A stretch of 46,412 bases of DNA from Mycolicibacterium porcinum (GTDB lineage Bacteria; Actinomycetota; Actinomycetes; Mycobacteriales; Mycobacteriaceae). A program made the translations under genes and the position numbers. Below are positions 34,896 through 41,849 of the stretch, one piece after another. The DNA is taken from assembly GCA_002086835.1 (NCBI GenBank), contig MVIG01000036.1, positions 1-46,412 of the forward strand, given 5' to 3'. Positions within the stretch are counted from its first letter, which is position 1, and each line of letters opens with the position of its first letter. The notes beneath the pieces are model-generated. The model was not told where the DNA came from. It ran no database searches and saw only the letters and a list, made by a program, of their open reading frames with translations.

Positions 34896-35401
34896 TACCA
34901 GCCTGACGGGTCGGTGGCCGGCTTGGCCTGGACCGCAGGCACCGCGGACTCGTGGTGACCCGGCGTCAGTGCCTCACGGGTCTCCTTGACCGATTCGATG
35001 GTCTGCTGCGGACCCTTGATGCGTCGCACCTTCAGGAAGCCGAACACTGCCAGCGCCGCGGTGGTCAGCACCATGAGGCCGAACACGATCAGGAACGCCA
35101 CCCAGCGCCAGAGCCAGGTGTCGAGCAGCTCGGCCAGGAAGAAGAAGAAAAAGAAGGTCGAGTAGAACAGGACCACCAGCGCGGCGATGAAGAACACGCT
35201 GCCGGTCAGGCCCTTCTTCACGTCGCGGGTGATCTCGGCCTTGGCCAGCTCCACCTCGGCGCGCAGCAGGGTGGAGACCTGTGCGGTGGCGTCCTTCACC
35301 AGGTCGCCGATCGAGGGGTCTGGCTTGGGGGCGTGCGGGTCGACGAGCGGAATCGAGGTCACCGTCGTCGGAACGCCGTCCCTGCGGTCGCCTGTGCTCA
35401 T
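34895..35401 (-). CDS. Phage holin-like (Hol44, superfamily III) membrane protein (Rv3669-like)
   Basis: 168 aa. Amphipathic N-terminal helix (SIGDLVKDATAQVSTLLRAE) and two long membrane helices: one containing FFIAALVVLFYSTFFFFFF and one WVAFLIVFGLMVLTTAALA. This is the actinobacterial DUF1469/holin superfamily III pattern; no phage context, so a resident envelope protein. An ATG at 35410 would add MNA. Overlaps ephE by one base. Confidence 0.8.
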   Translation of the reverse strand: MSTGDRRDGVPTTVTSIPLVDPHAPKPDPSIGDLVKDATAQVSTLLRAEVELAKAEITRDVKKGLTGSVFFIAALVVLFYSTFFFFFFLAELLDTWLWRWVAFLIVFGLMVLTTAALAVFGFLKVRRIKGPQQTIESVKETREALTPGHHESAVPAVQAKPATDPSGW

Positions 35402-35515
35402 GGCGTTCATGTTGCCATGCGGCGAAGCCGTTAACGATCCCGGCCGACATCCGGGTCTTAGTAGACTGTGTCCATTCTTGAGTTACGCGGGTCGGGCGCG
35501 TCGATCGGAGGACCT

Positions 35516-36211
35516 TTGACGAGCAGACACCGCCGGCAGTGGCTCATCGGTGCACCGCTCATCGCTCTCGTGGCGATGCTGACTCCGGGTCTGGCACATG
35601 CTGATCCGCCTGTGGTGCTCGGCGGCGGCTCGGGGATCGTGGTCAACGGCGAGTCGTTCTGCACGCTCACCGCCATCGGGCATGACAACGCCGGTCGCCT
35701 CATCGGTTTCACCTCGGCACACTGCGGGGGTCCCGGCGCCGTGGTGTCAGCCGAAGGTGCCAACAGTGCGGGGGTGCTCGGCAAGATGGTCGCAGGCAAC
35801 GACCTGCTCGATTACGCGGTGATCGAATTCGATCCCGCCAAGGTGACGCCGACCAACAACGTCAACGGTTTCCAGATCGACGGGCTCGGGCCCGATCCGG
35901 TATTCGGCGACGTGGCGTGCAAGCTTGGCCGCACCACCGGCTATTCGTGCGGCGTCACCTGGGGTCCCGGCCAGGACCCCGGCACCATCGTCAACCAGGT
36001 GTGCGGTCAGCCGGGCGACTCGGGTGCGCCCGTCACCGTCAACAACCGGCTCGTCGGCATGCTCCACGGCGCCTACACCGAGGAACTGCCGACCTGTGTG
36101 GTGAAGTTCGTGCCCCTGCACACCCCGGCCGTGACGATGTCGTTCAACACGCAGCTCGCCGACATCACCGCCAAGAGCCGACCGGGAACGGGTTTCGTCC
36201 CGGTCGGTTAG
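35516..36211 (+). CDS. Exported chymotrypsin-like serine protease (Rv3668c-like)
   Basis: 231 aa, against 232 for Rv3668c. Signal peptide TSRHRRQWLIGAPLIALVAM ending AHA before DPPVV. S1 triad: His in FTSAHCGGPG, Asp in LLDYAVIEFDP, Ser in CGQPGDSGAPVTV, with cysteines placed for disulfides. The start is a TTG at 35516: GGAGG lies 4 nt upstream, and the best -10 (TAGACT, 35462-35467) abuts the alternative GTG at 35468, which would therefore precede the RNA start. Secreted; substrate unknown. Converges on acs with 7 bp between. Confidence 0.86.
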   Translation: MTSRHRRQWLIGAPLIALVAMLTPGLAHADPPVVLGGGSGIVVNGESFCTLTAIGHDNAGRLIGFTSAHCGGPGAVVSAEGANSAGVLGKMVAGNDLLDYAVIEFDPAKVTPTNNVNGFQIDGLGPDPVFGDVACKLGRTTGYSCGVTWGPGQDPGTIVNQVCGQPGDSGAPVTVNNRLVGMLHGAYTEELPTCVVKFVPLHTPAVTMSFNTQLADITAKSRPGTGFVPVG

Positions 36212-36218
36212 CGGCCTC

Positions 36219-38180
36219 TTACTTGCTGGCGCGGATCGCCTCGAACACGCTGGGGTCGACCAGGGTCGAGGTGTCACCGAGCTCGCGGCCCTCGGCCACG
36301 TCGCGCAGCAACCGGCGCATGATCTTGCCGCTGCGGGTCTTGGGCAGCTCGGGCACCACGTGGATCTCGCGCGGCTTGGCGATCGGGGAGATCTCGGTGG
36401 CCACCTGGGCGCGGAGCTCGTCGATCATGGTGTCGGCCCCGCCGTGCGCGGAGGCCTTGAGGATGACGAACGCGCAGATGGCCTGGCCGGTGGTGTCGTC
36501 GCTGGCGCCGACCACGGCGGCCTCGGCCACCCCGGAGTGGCCGACCAGGGCCGACTCCACCTCGGCGGTCGAGATGCGGTGCCCCGAGATGTTCATGACG
36601 TCGTCGATGCGGCCCAACACCCAGATGTTGCCGTCCGAGTCGTAGCGGGCGCCGTCACCGGCGAAGTACCAGCCCTGCTCGGCGAACCGCGACCAGTAGG
36701 TGTCCTTGAACCGCTGCGGGTCACCCCAGATGCCCCGCAGCATCGACGGCCACGGCTGATCCAGCACCAGATATCCGGTGACGTGTTCGGCCTCGTCGGC
36801 GCCGGGCACCAGCTCGTTGCCTTCGTCGTCGACGATCTTGGCGGAGATGCCGGGCAGCGGGGTCATCGCCGAGCCGGGCTTGGCCGCGGTGACACCGGGC
36901 AGCGGCGAGATCATGATCGCCCCGGTCTCTGTCTGCCACCACGTGTCGACGATCGGAGTCTTGCCCGCGCCGATGACTTCCCGGTACCAGCGCCAGGCCT
37001 CGGGGTTGATCGGCTCGCCGACCGAACCCAGCAGCCGCAGGCTCGACAGGTTGTGCGCCGACGGGATCTGGCGGCCCAGCTTCATGAACGTGCGGATCAA
37101 CGTGGGTGCGGTGTAATAGATTGTGACGCCGTACTTTTCGATGATCTCGAAGTGGCGGTGCTCGGTCGGCGAGGTGGGGGTTCCCTCGTAGACGACCTGG
37201 GTCGCGCCGTTGGCCAGCGGGCCGTAGGTGATGTAGGTGTGCCCGGTCACCCAGCCGATGTCGGCGGTGCACCAGTACACGTCGGTCTCGGGTTTGAGGT
37301 CGAAGACGTTGTAGTGCGTGTACGCCGCCTGGGTGAGGTAGCCGCCCGAGGTGTGCACGATGCCCTTGGGCTTACCGGTCGTGCCCGAGGTGTACAGCAG
37401 GAACAGTGGCTGCTCGGAGTCGAACGCTTCGGGTGTGTGCTCGGTCGACGCGTTATCGACGGTCTCGTGCCACCACAGGTCGCGGCCCTCGGTCCAGTTC
37501 ACGTCGATTCCGGTGCGCCGCACCACGAGCACGTGCTCGACGGACGGCTGATCGGAGACGGCTTCGTCGACGGCGTCCTTGAGGGAGGCGGCCTTGCCGC
37601 GCCGGTACTGGCCGTCGGTGGTGATGACGAGTTTGGCCTCGGCGTCCTCGACGCGGGCCTTGAGCGCGCTGGCCGAGAAGCCCGCGAAGACAACACTGTG
37701 CATGGCGCCCAGGCGGGCGCAGGCCAGCATCGCCACGATCGCCTCGGGCACCATCGGCATGTAGATCGCGACGCGGTCGCCTGCGGTCAGGCCGAGCGCG
37801 GTCAGCGCGTTGGCGGCCTTGCTGACCTCGTCTTTGAGCTGGGCGTAGGTGATGTCGCGGGCATCGCCGACGGGCTCGCCCTCCCAGTGGATCGCCACCC
37901 GGTCGCCGTTGCCGGCCTCCACGTGACGGTCCACGCAGTTGTAGGCGACGTTGAGCTTGCCGCCCACGAACCACTTGGCGAAGGGTGCCTGCGACCAGTC
38001 GAGGACCTCGCTGAACGGGGTCTGCCAGCTCAGCCGCTCGGCCTGGGCGGCCCAGAACGCCAGCCGGTCTTGCTCGGCCTCGGCGTACAACTCGCCCGTC
38101 GCGTTGGCGTTGGCCGCGAAATCGGCAGGCGGCGGATAGGCTGACGGAACTTCGGTAGACGTCGCTGGCGCGTTTGACAT
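36219..38180 (-). CDS. acs: Acetyl-CoA synthetase
   Basis: 653 aa, full length. AMP-forming ANL enzyme making acetyl-CoA from acetate, ATP and CoA. Motifs: LLYTSGTTGKPKGIVHTSGG near residue 265, WWQTETG near 410, YFAGDGARYDSDGN and GRIDDVMNISGHR near 500-525, and the acetylatable C-terminal Lys in LPKTRSGKIMRR near 617. The ATG at 38180 lies 7 nt after TAGGCT, so it is leaderless, and a Crp site covers that -10. The frame open far upstream is a shadow over the next gene. Confidence 0.97.
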   Translation of the reverse strand: MSNAPATSTEVPSAYPPPADFAANANATGELYAEAEQDRLAFWAAQAERLSWQTPFSEVLDWSQAPFAKWFVGGKLNVAYNCVDRHVEAGNGDRVAIHWEGEPVGDARDITYAQLKDEVSKAANALTALGLTAGDRVAIYMPMVPEAIVAMLACARLGAMHSVVFAGFSASALKARVEDAEAKLVITTDGQYRRGKAASLKDAVDEAVSDQPSVEHVLVVRRTGIDVNWTEGRDLWWHETVDNASTEHTPEAFDSEQPLFLLYTSGTTGKPKGIVHTSGGYLTQAAYTHYNVFDLKPETDVYWCTADIGWVTGHTYITYGPLANGATQVVYEGTPTSPTEHRHFEIIEKYGVTIYYTAPTLIRTFMKLGRQIPSAHNLSSLRLLGSVGEPINPEAWRWYREVIGAGKTPIVDTWWQTETGAIMISPLPGVTAAKPGSAMTPLPGISAKIVDDEGNELVPGADEAEHVTGYLVLDQPWPSMLRGIWGDPQRFKDTYWSRFAEQGWYFAGDGARYDSDGNIWVLGRIDDVMNISGHRISTAEVESALVGHSGVAEAAVVGASDDTTGQAICAFVILKASAHGGADTMIDELRAQVATEISPIAKPREIHVVPELPKTRSGKIMRRLLRDVAEGRELGDTSTLVDPSVFEAIRASK

Positions 38181-38199
38181 GGGTGTGAGCCTAGTCACC
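38181..38199 (-). promoter_or_regulatory. acs leaderless promoter overlapped by a Crp site
   Basis: The -10 TAGGCT (38193 to 38188, minus) is 7 nt before the ATG. Read on the plus strand, TGTGA-GCCTAG-TCACC (38184-38199) matches the Crp consensus TGTGA-N6-TCACA at 9 of 10 fixed positions and contains the whole -10. Binding there should block rather than recruit RNA polymerase. Confidence 0.65.
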
Positions 38200-38293
38200 A
38201 AAGGTTGCAGCGGCGTTGGGACCTCACAAGCCGGTGGCCGGGCGGCGGTCCTGATGCGCCCAACGGTCGGCGAGGCGGAGTTCAGCGGTCGGC

Positions 38294-38306
38294 TAGCGTT
38301 TCGCAT
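38294..38306 (+). promoter_or_regulatory. Leaderless -10 box for the Rv3662c-like gene
   Basis: TAGCGT (38294-38299), 7 nt, then the ATG at 38307. Confidence 0.5.
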
Positions 38307-39047
38307 ATGACGGATCCACTCGCGCCGCTCGTCGACCTGCCCGGTGTTTCCGCGGCCAGCGACGAGGCGCGTGACGCCCTGGGCCGGGCGCATCGACACA
38401 AGTTCAACCTGCGCGGATGGCCGCAGACCGCAGCCGAAGCTGCCCTGCGGGCGGCGCGGGCCTCGGCGGTACTCGACGGCGGGGCCGTCCAGCTGTCCGC
38501 CGACGGTGAGCCCGACCCGGTGACCGCGGGCGCGATCCGGGTGGCCGAGGCGCTCGAAGGCGGCGCCACCGCGCTGGTCGGGGTGTGGCAGCGGGCCCCG
38601 ATGCAGGCACTGGCCCGGCTGCACTCGCTCGCCGCCGCCGATCTCACCGATGACGAGCACCTGGGCCGGCCGCGGACCGATCCCGACGTCGGTCGCCGTC
38701 TCGAGCTGCTGACCGAGATCCTGGCCGGCGGTTCCAAGGTTCCCGCCCCCGTGCTCGCTGCCGTCGCGCACGGCGAACTGCTCAGCCTGGCTCCGTTCGG
38801 CACCGCCGACGGCGTGGTCGCCCGGGCGGTGTCGCGCCTGGTGACGATCGCCACCGGTCTGGACCCGCACGGGCTCGGGGTACCCGAGGTGCACTGGATG
38901 CGGAAGTCGGGGGAGTACCGGGCTGCCGCACGGGGATTCGCCTCGGGCACGCCCGACGGGCTGACGGCATGGCTGCTGCTCAGCAGCGAAGGGCTGAAGG
39001 GCGGTGCGCGGGAAGCCCTGCAGATCGCCCAGTCGGCGGCAGGCTGA
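38307..39047 (+). CDS. Rv3662c-like protein, resembles a degenerate Fic (Fido) domain
   Basis: 246 aa, soluble. ARASAVLDGGAVQL near residue 53 occupies the place of the inhibitory-helix-like region of Fic proteins, and VLAAVAHGELLSLAPFGTADGVVARAVSRL (central part, residues 152-181) aligns with the Fic core H-x-PF-x(D/E)-GNGR-x2-R. Here the catalytic His is Ala162 (APF) and GNGR is lost, so AMPylation would be impossible. The likeness is my pattern reading and should be tested. Leaderless ATG; divergent from acs; 3' side faces the Ms1-like RNA gene. Function unknown. Confidence 0.7.
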   Translation: MTDPLAPLVDLPGVSAASDEARDALGRAHRHKFNLRGWPQTAAEAALRAARASAVLDGGAVQLSADGEPDPVTAGAIRVAEALEGGATALVGVWQRAPMQALARLHSLAAADLTDDEHLGRPRTDPDVGRRLELLTEILAGGSKVPAPVLAAVAHGELLSLAPFGTADGVVARAVSRLVTIATGLDPHGLGVPEVHWMRKSGEYRAAARGFASGTPDGLTAWLLLSSEGLKGGAREALQIAQSAAG

Positions 39048-39072
39048 CACCCCCGCTCGAAGGGCTTTCAGC

Positions 39073-39341
39073 AAACGAAAGCGGGCGACGTTCCGAAACG
39101 ATGTTTCGGCTCGTCGCCCGCTAGCACGGATACCGGTTACCAAGCGTGCCAGATGGGTTGCGTGGGTGGCCTCGGCGTCCTTGCAATGCGCTTCGGCTGC
39201 AACCCTACCCAAAGGGCCGTCGTGGCCGTCCGCTCTTCGCAATCACGCAGGCCCGCAACACTTTTGCCTATTCCGCGGCATGTGCTCCGCGTGGGTGCCG
39301 GAACCCGTGCTGGGGAGCCTGGTTCGGGAGATCTAGCCTTC
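39073..39341 (-). ncRNA. Ms1 / MTS2823-like RNA (core RNA polymerase-binding sRNA), candidate
   Basis: The 427-bp gap between the Rv3662c and Rv3661 homologues has no plausible gene. In M. tuberculosis the abundant sRNA MTS2823 (Ms1 in M. smegmatis, about 300 nt, binds sigma-free RNA polymerase) lies, as I recall, in this interval on the Rv3661 strand, which is minus here. On that strand TATAGC (39354 to 39349) predicts a start near 39341, and a long hairpin with the tail TTTCGTTT ends near 39073: about 269 nt. GGTTGC near 39161 and GCAACC near 39210 can pair internally. Exact 5' end uncertain. Confidence 0.68.
39080..39122 (-). terminator. Strong intrinsic terminator of the Ms1-like RNA
   Basis: AGCGGGCGACG/CGTCGCCCGCT (11 bp) and CCGAAAC/GTTTCGG (7 bp) form one stem with a 2x2 internal loop and a 3-nt apex. 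On the minus strand it is followed by TTTCGTTT; on the plus strand there is no T-run, so the direction is minus. It may also stop read-through from the Rv3662c-like gene. Confidence 0.85.
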
Positions 39342-39393
39342 TCTTCCGGCTATACCTTGGCCTCATCCAAGCTTCCGTGGTTCCTTTGTACTA

Positions 39394-39409
39394 CGTGACC
39401 ACGGTCACA
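39394..39409. promoter_or_regulatory. Crp-binding site upstream of the Ms1-like RNA
   Basis: CGTGA-CCACGG-TCACA matches the mycobacterial Crp consensus (C/T)GTGA-N6-TCAC(G/A) fully. Its centre is about 60.5 bp upstream of the predicted Ms1 start (39341), the classical spacing for class I activation. Confidence 0.65.
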
Positions 39410-39474
39410 GCAAGGGTGAAATGCGCCCGACTTCTGATCGTTACGCCCTGGTGTCAGCTACTACATCCGGTAGG

Positions 39475-40332
39475 TCAGGACGTGAAGCGGCGCAGGAGTG
39501 AATATGTCAGTGCGCCGGCCGCCAGGGCGCTGATTCCGACCGCCGCGGTGGTCGCCACGGCCGCACCCGACGGCGCCGGAATCCGGTCGCGCAGGGACAC
39601 CGGCCTGGTGAAGGTGAGCACCGGCCAGCCGCGGGACGCGGCCTCCTTGCGCAGTCCCCGGTCCGGGTTGACCGCAGTGGGGTGGCCGACGGATTCGAGC
39701 ATCGGGATGTCGGTGATCGAATCCGAATAGGCGTAGCAGTGGTCCAGCGCGTAGCCCTCGCGGGCGGCCAGGGCGCGGATCGCCTCGACCTTGCCCTCGC
39801 CGAAGCAGTAGAAGGCGATGTCCCCGGTGTAGCGGCCCTCCTCGACCACCATCCGGGTGGCCATGGCGTGGGTGGCACCCAGGGCCCGGGCGATCGGCGC
39901 GACGATCTCCTCGCCGGAGGCCGACACCACCACGACATCGCGGCCGCACAGCTTGTGGTCGGCGATCAGCTCGGCCGCCTCGGCGAACACCAGTGGGTCG
40001 ACGATGTCGTGCAAGGTCTCGCCGACGATCGACTTGACCTGCTCGACGTCCCAGCCCGTACACATGTTGGTGATGTAGCTGCGCATCCGGTCCATCTGGT
40101 CGTGGTCGGCGCCCGACATCAGGAACAGAAACTGGGCATATGTCGACTTGAGGACGGTGCGCCGGTTCAGCAGTCCCTGGTTGAAGAAGGGTTTGCTGAA
40201 AGCAAGGGTGCTGGACTTGGCGATGACGGTCTTGTCGAGGTCGAAGAAGGCCGCCGTGCGCACCGGCTGACCGTCGTGCGGCCCGGATTGCTGTGCGATC
40301 GACTCCTCGGCAACCCGATCGGATGCGGTCAC
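39475..40332 (-). CDS. HAD-superfamily IB phosphatase (SerB-like, Rv3661-like)
   Basis: 285 aa. HAD motif I AAFFDLDKTVIAKSS near residue 27 (DxDxT), motif II VVVVSASGEEIVAPIA near 133, motif III Lys in FGEGKVEAIRALA and motif IV AYSDSITDIPMLE near 213. A C-terminal membrane helix (VATTAAVGISALAAGALTY) is followed by LLRRF, a tail anchor. It probably dephosphorylates a small phosphomonoester or phospholipid head group. The GTG at 40332 lies 7 nt after TATGCT (40345 to 40340); the frame runs upstream but the leaderless promoter fixes this start. Confidence 0.87.
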   Translation of the reverse strand: MTASDRVAEESIAQQSGPHDGQPVRTAAFFDLDKTVIAKSSTLAFSKPFFNQGLLNRRTVLKSTYAQFLFLMSGADHDQMDRMRSYITNMCTGWDVEQVKSIVGETLHDIVDPLVFAEAAELIADHKLCGRDVVVVSASGEEIVAPIARALGATHAMATRMVVEEGRYTGDIAFYCFGEGKVEAIRALAAREGYALDHCYAYSDSITDIPMLESVGHPTAVNPDRGLRKEAASRGWPVLTFTRPVSLRDRIPAPSGAAVATTAAVGISALAAGALTYSLLRRFTS

Positions 40333-40345
40333 AAGCGCCAGCATA
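40333..40345 (-). promoter_or_regulatory. Leaderless -10 box for the HAD phosphatase gene
   Basis: TATGCT (40345 to 40340, minus strand), 7 nt, then the GTG at 40332. Confidence 0.55.
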
Positions 40346-40479
40346 GAGGCAGGTGCCTCGTGATATCCGAGCGCCAGTGCAAAATGGCAGTTCACGACAC
40401 ATTCTTCCGGACGCGGTTCCCGCAATCCGGGTTGGTAGCCCGCGCAGGTGTCTCTTGCGTGTTTTGGCAGTTCCGTGTG

Positions 40480-40485
40480 TATAGT
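40480..40485 (+). promoter_or_regulatory. -10 box of the 6C sRNA
   Basis: TATAGT, a near-perfect -10, 7 nt before the predicted RNA start at 40493. A clear -35 is not seen; TTGCGT with 19-nt spacing is the best candidate. Confidence 0.65.
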
Positions 40486-40492
40486 GAGCATT

Positions 40493-40588
40493 ACTCGGCT
40501 TATGCCGAGGGTGTATCAGCCCGACCCCCCGGGGCTGATACACGACGACCTCCGCCTCCTCCCCCCCTGGCGGGGGTCGTCCCTTTTC
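40493..40588 (+). ncRNA. 6C sRNA (B11)
   Basis: About 96 nt; B11 of M. tuberculosis is about 93 nt and lies in the same Rv3660c-Rv3661 interval on the Rv3660c strand. Stem 1: TGTATCAGCCC (40512-40522) with GGGCTGATACA (40532-40542), loop GACCCCCCG. Stem 2: GACGACCTCCGCC (40544-40556) with GGCGGGGGTCGTC (40569-40581), loop TCCTCCCCCCCT, followed by CCTTTT as intrinsic terminator. A 5' mini-hairpin CTCGGC-TTAT-GCCGAG is also present. The two C-rich loops define the family and bind G-rich mRNA sites; known targets relate to growth and cell division. Confidence 0.93.
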
Positions 40589-40684
40589 TGGGGGAAGAAT
40601 CCTCGGCGACCGGGCCTCGTTGGTTGCGGAACCGTATTTTCAGCATGTTGCCCGGGGTGGTCTCCGCATTCTGAACCCCGCAAT

Positions 40685-40711
40685 TGATCCACAGGCCCGA
40701 CTTCATCCACA
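40685..40711 (+). other. Paired DnaA-box-like motifs upstream of ssd
   Basis: TGATCCACA (40685-40693) and TCATCCACA (40703-40711) each differ by one base from TTATCCACA and are 18 bp apart in the same orientation, in the region between the 6C RNA and ssd. They may be chance matches. The remaining 40589-40763 shows no ORF or promoter that I can support. Confidence 0.35.
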
Positions 40712-40763
40712 ATCCGCGAATTGGTGATGGTGCCGCCCCGGTGGTTGCCCGCAGGGTGGGCAT

Positions 40764-41849
40764 ATGGCCACTTCGAACACCTCGATCGCCCCGGCCGGCA
40801 CAGTGCTGGCCCTGATCGGCGACCCGCTGCTGCGGGATGACGTGTCCCGGGTCGCCGCGGCTGCCGGGGTCGGCCTCGTCGTCGTCGACGAACCGTCCGG
40901 GCGCAAGGCCTGGATCGCGGCATCGGCGGTGTTGCTCGACGCTGCGGCCGCGCAGCGGTGTGTCGCCCGGGGGCTGCCCCGGCGCACCAGGGTGATCCTG
41001 GTCGGTCACGACGACCCGCGGCCGGACGACTGGCAGGCCGCGATCTCCGTGGGCGCGCAACACGTTGTGACGCTGCCCGCCCAGGACGCCGATCTGGTCG
41101 CGGCCCTGTCCGAAGCCGCCTGCCACGACGATGCCGGCCGCGGTCCGGTGGTCGCGGTGGTCGGCGCCCGCGGAGGCGCCGGAGCGTCGGTGTTCGCGGT
41201 GGCGCTCGCGCAATCGGCGTCCACCGCGCTGCTCGTGGAGGCGGATCCGTGGAGCGGCGGGATCGATCTGGTGGCGGGCAGTGAGGACCTGCCCGGCCTG
41301 CGCTGGCCGGATCTGGCGCTGCAGGGCGGCCGGCTGGGTTATCCGGCCTTGCGCGACGCGCTGCCTCGTCGGGACGGGATCAGCGTGCTCTCCAGCGGGC
41401 GCTCGGGTACCGACATCGAGGCCGGGCCCCTGGGTGCGGTCATCGACGCAGGATGCCGCGGAGGCGTCACCGTCGTCTGCGACGTGCCGCGCCGCGCCAC
41501 CGAAGCGGCCGAAACCGCGCTGGACGCGGCAGATCTGGTGGTCCTGGTGACGCCCGCCGACGTGCGGTCGTGTACCGCGGCGTCGGCCGCGCGGGCCTGG
41601 GTGCTGGCCTGCAATCCCAATGCCGGTGTGGTGGTGCGGGGCCCGTCGCCCGGTGGGCTGCGGGCTGCCGAGGTGGCCCGCATCGTTGATCTACCGCTAC
41701 TGGCGGCGATGCGGCCGCAGGCCGGCCTCGCTGAGCTTCTGGAGCGTGGCGGGCTGCGGGTGCGGCCCCGGTCTCCGTTGGGCTCTGCGGCCCGGCGAGT
41801 GCTGTCGGTGCTGGCCGGTCACCCCGCGCACGAGGCGGGGGCAGCATGA
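40764..41849 (+). CDS. ssd: Septum-site determining protein Ssd / TadZ-like (Rv3660c-like)
   Basis: 361 aa. N-terminal receiver-like half (1-115: VLALIGDPLLRDDVSRVAAA) and a C-terminal MinD/ParA-like domain. The P-loop reads VVAVVGARGGAGASVFAVAL near residue 128: signature Lys is Arg and the second Lys is Ala, so ATP hydrolysis is doubtful, as for TadZ/FlpE. VVCDVPRRATEAAETAL near 237 is the switch-like region. In M. tuberculosis Ssd inhibits septation; in tad operons TadZ places the pilus machine. The stop overlaps the tadA ATG (ATGA). Confidence 0.88.
   Translation: MATSNTSIAPAGTVLALIGDPLLRDDVSRVAAAAGVGLVVVDEPSGRKAWIAASAVLLDAAAAQRCVARGLPRRTRVILVGHDDPRPDDWQAAISVGAQHVVTLPAQDADLVAALSEAACHDDAGRGPVVAVVGARGGAGASVFAVALAQSASTALLVEADPWSGGIDLVAGSEDLPGLRWPDLALQGGRLGYPALRDALPRRDGISVLSSGRSGTDIEAGPLGAVIDAGCRGGVTVVCDVPRRATEAAETALDAADLVVLVTPADVRSCTAASAARAWVLACNPNAGVVVRGPSPGGLRAAEVARIVDLPLLAAMRPQAGLAELLERGGLRVRPRSPLGSAARRVLSVLAGHPAHEAGAA

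Noticed and set aside
34895-35401. Prophage signal from the holin-like gene
   Set aside because: No lysin, integrase or structural genes nearby, and the gene is in a conserved mycobacterial operon.
36360-38144. 594-codon open frame opposite acs, and 5' extension of acs to 39242
   Set aside because: Both are shadows: acs has every family motif from 38180 onward, and the extension lies antisense to the Rv3662c-like gene.
39146-39730. 194-codon plus-strand ORF across the Ms1 region and the HAD gene end
   Set aside because: No family features, antisense to a real gene for a third of its length, and the rest overlaps the structured RNA.
40493-40790. Placing the Ms1/MTS2823 RNA in the ssd-HAD interval
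   Set aside because: The structure there is the shorter 6C RNA with C-rich loops ending at a terminator near 40588; the Ms1 position fits the interval downstream of the HAD gene, which has its own terminator in the right direction.
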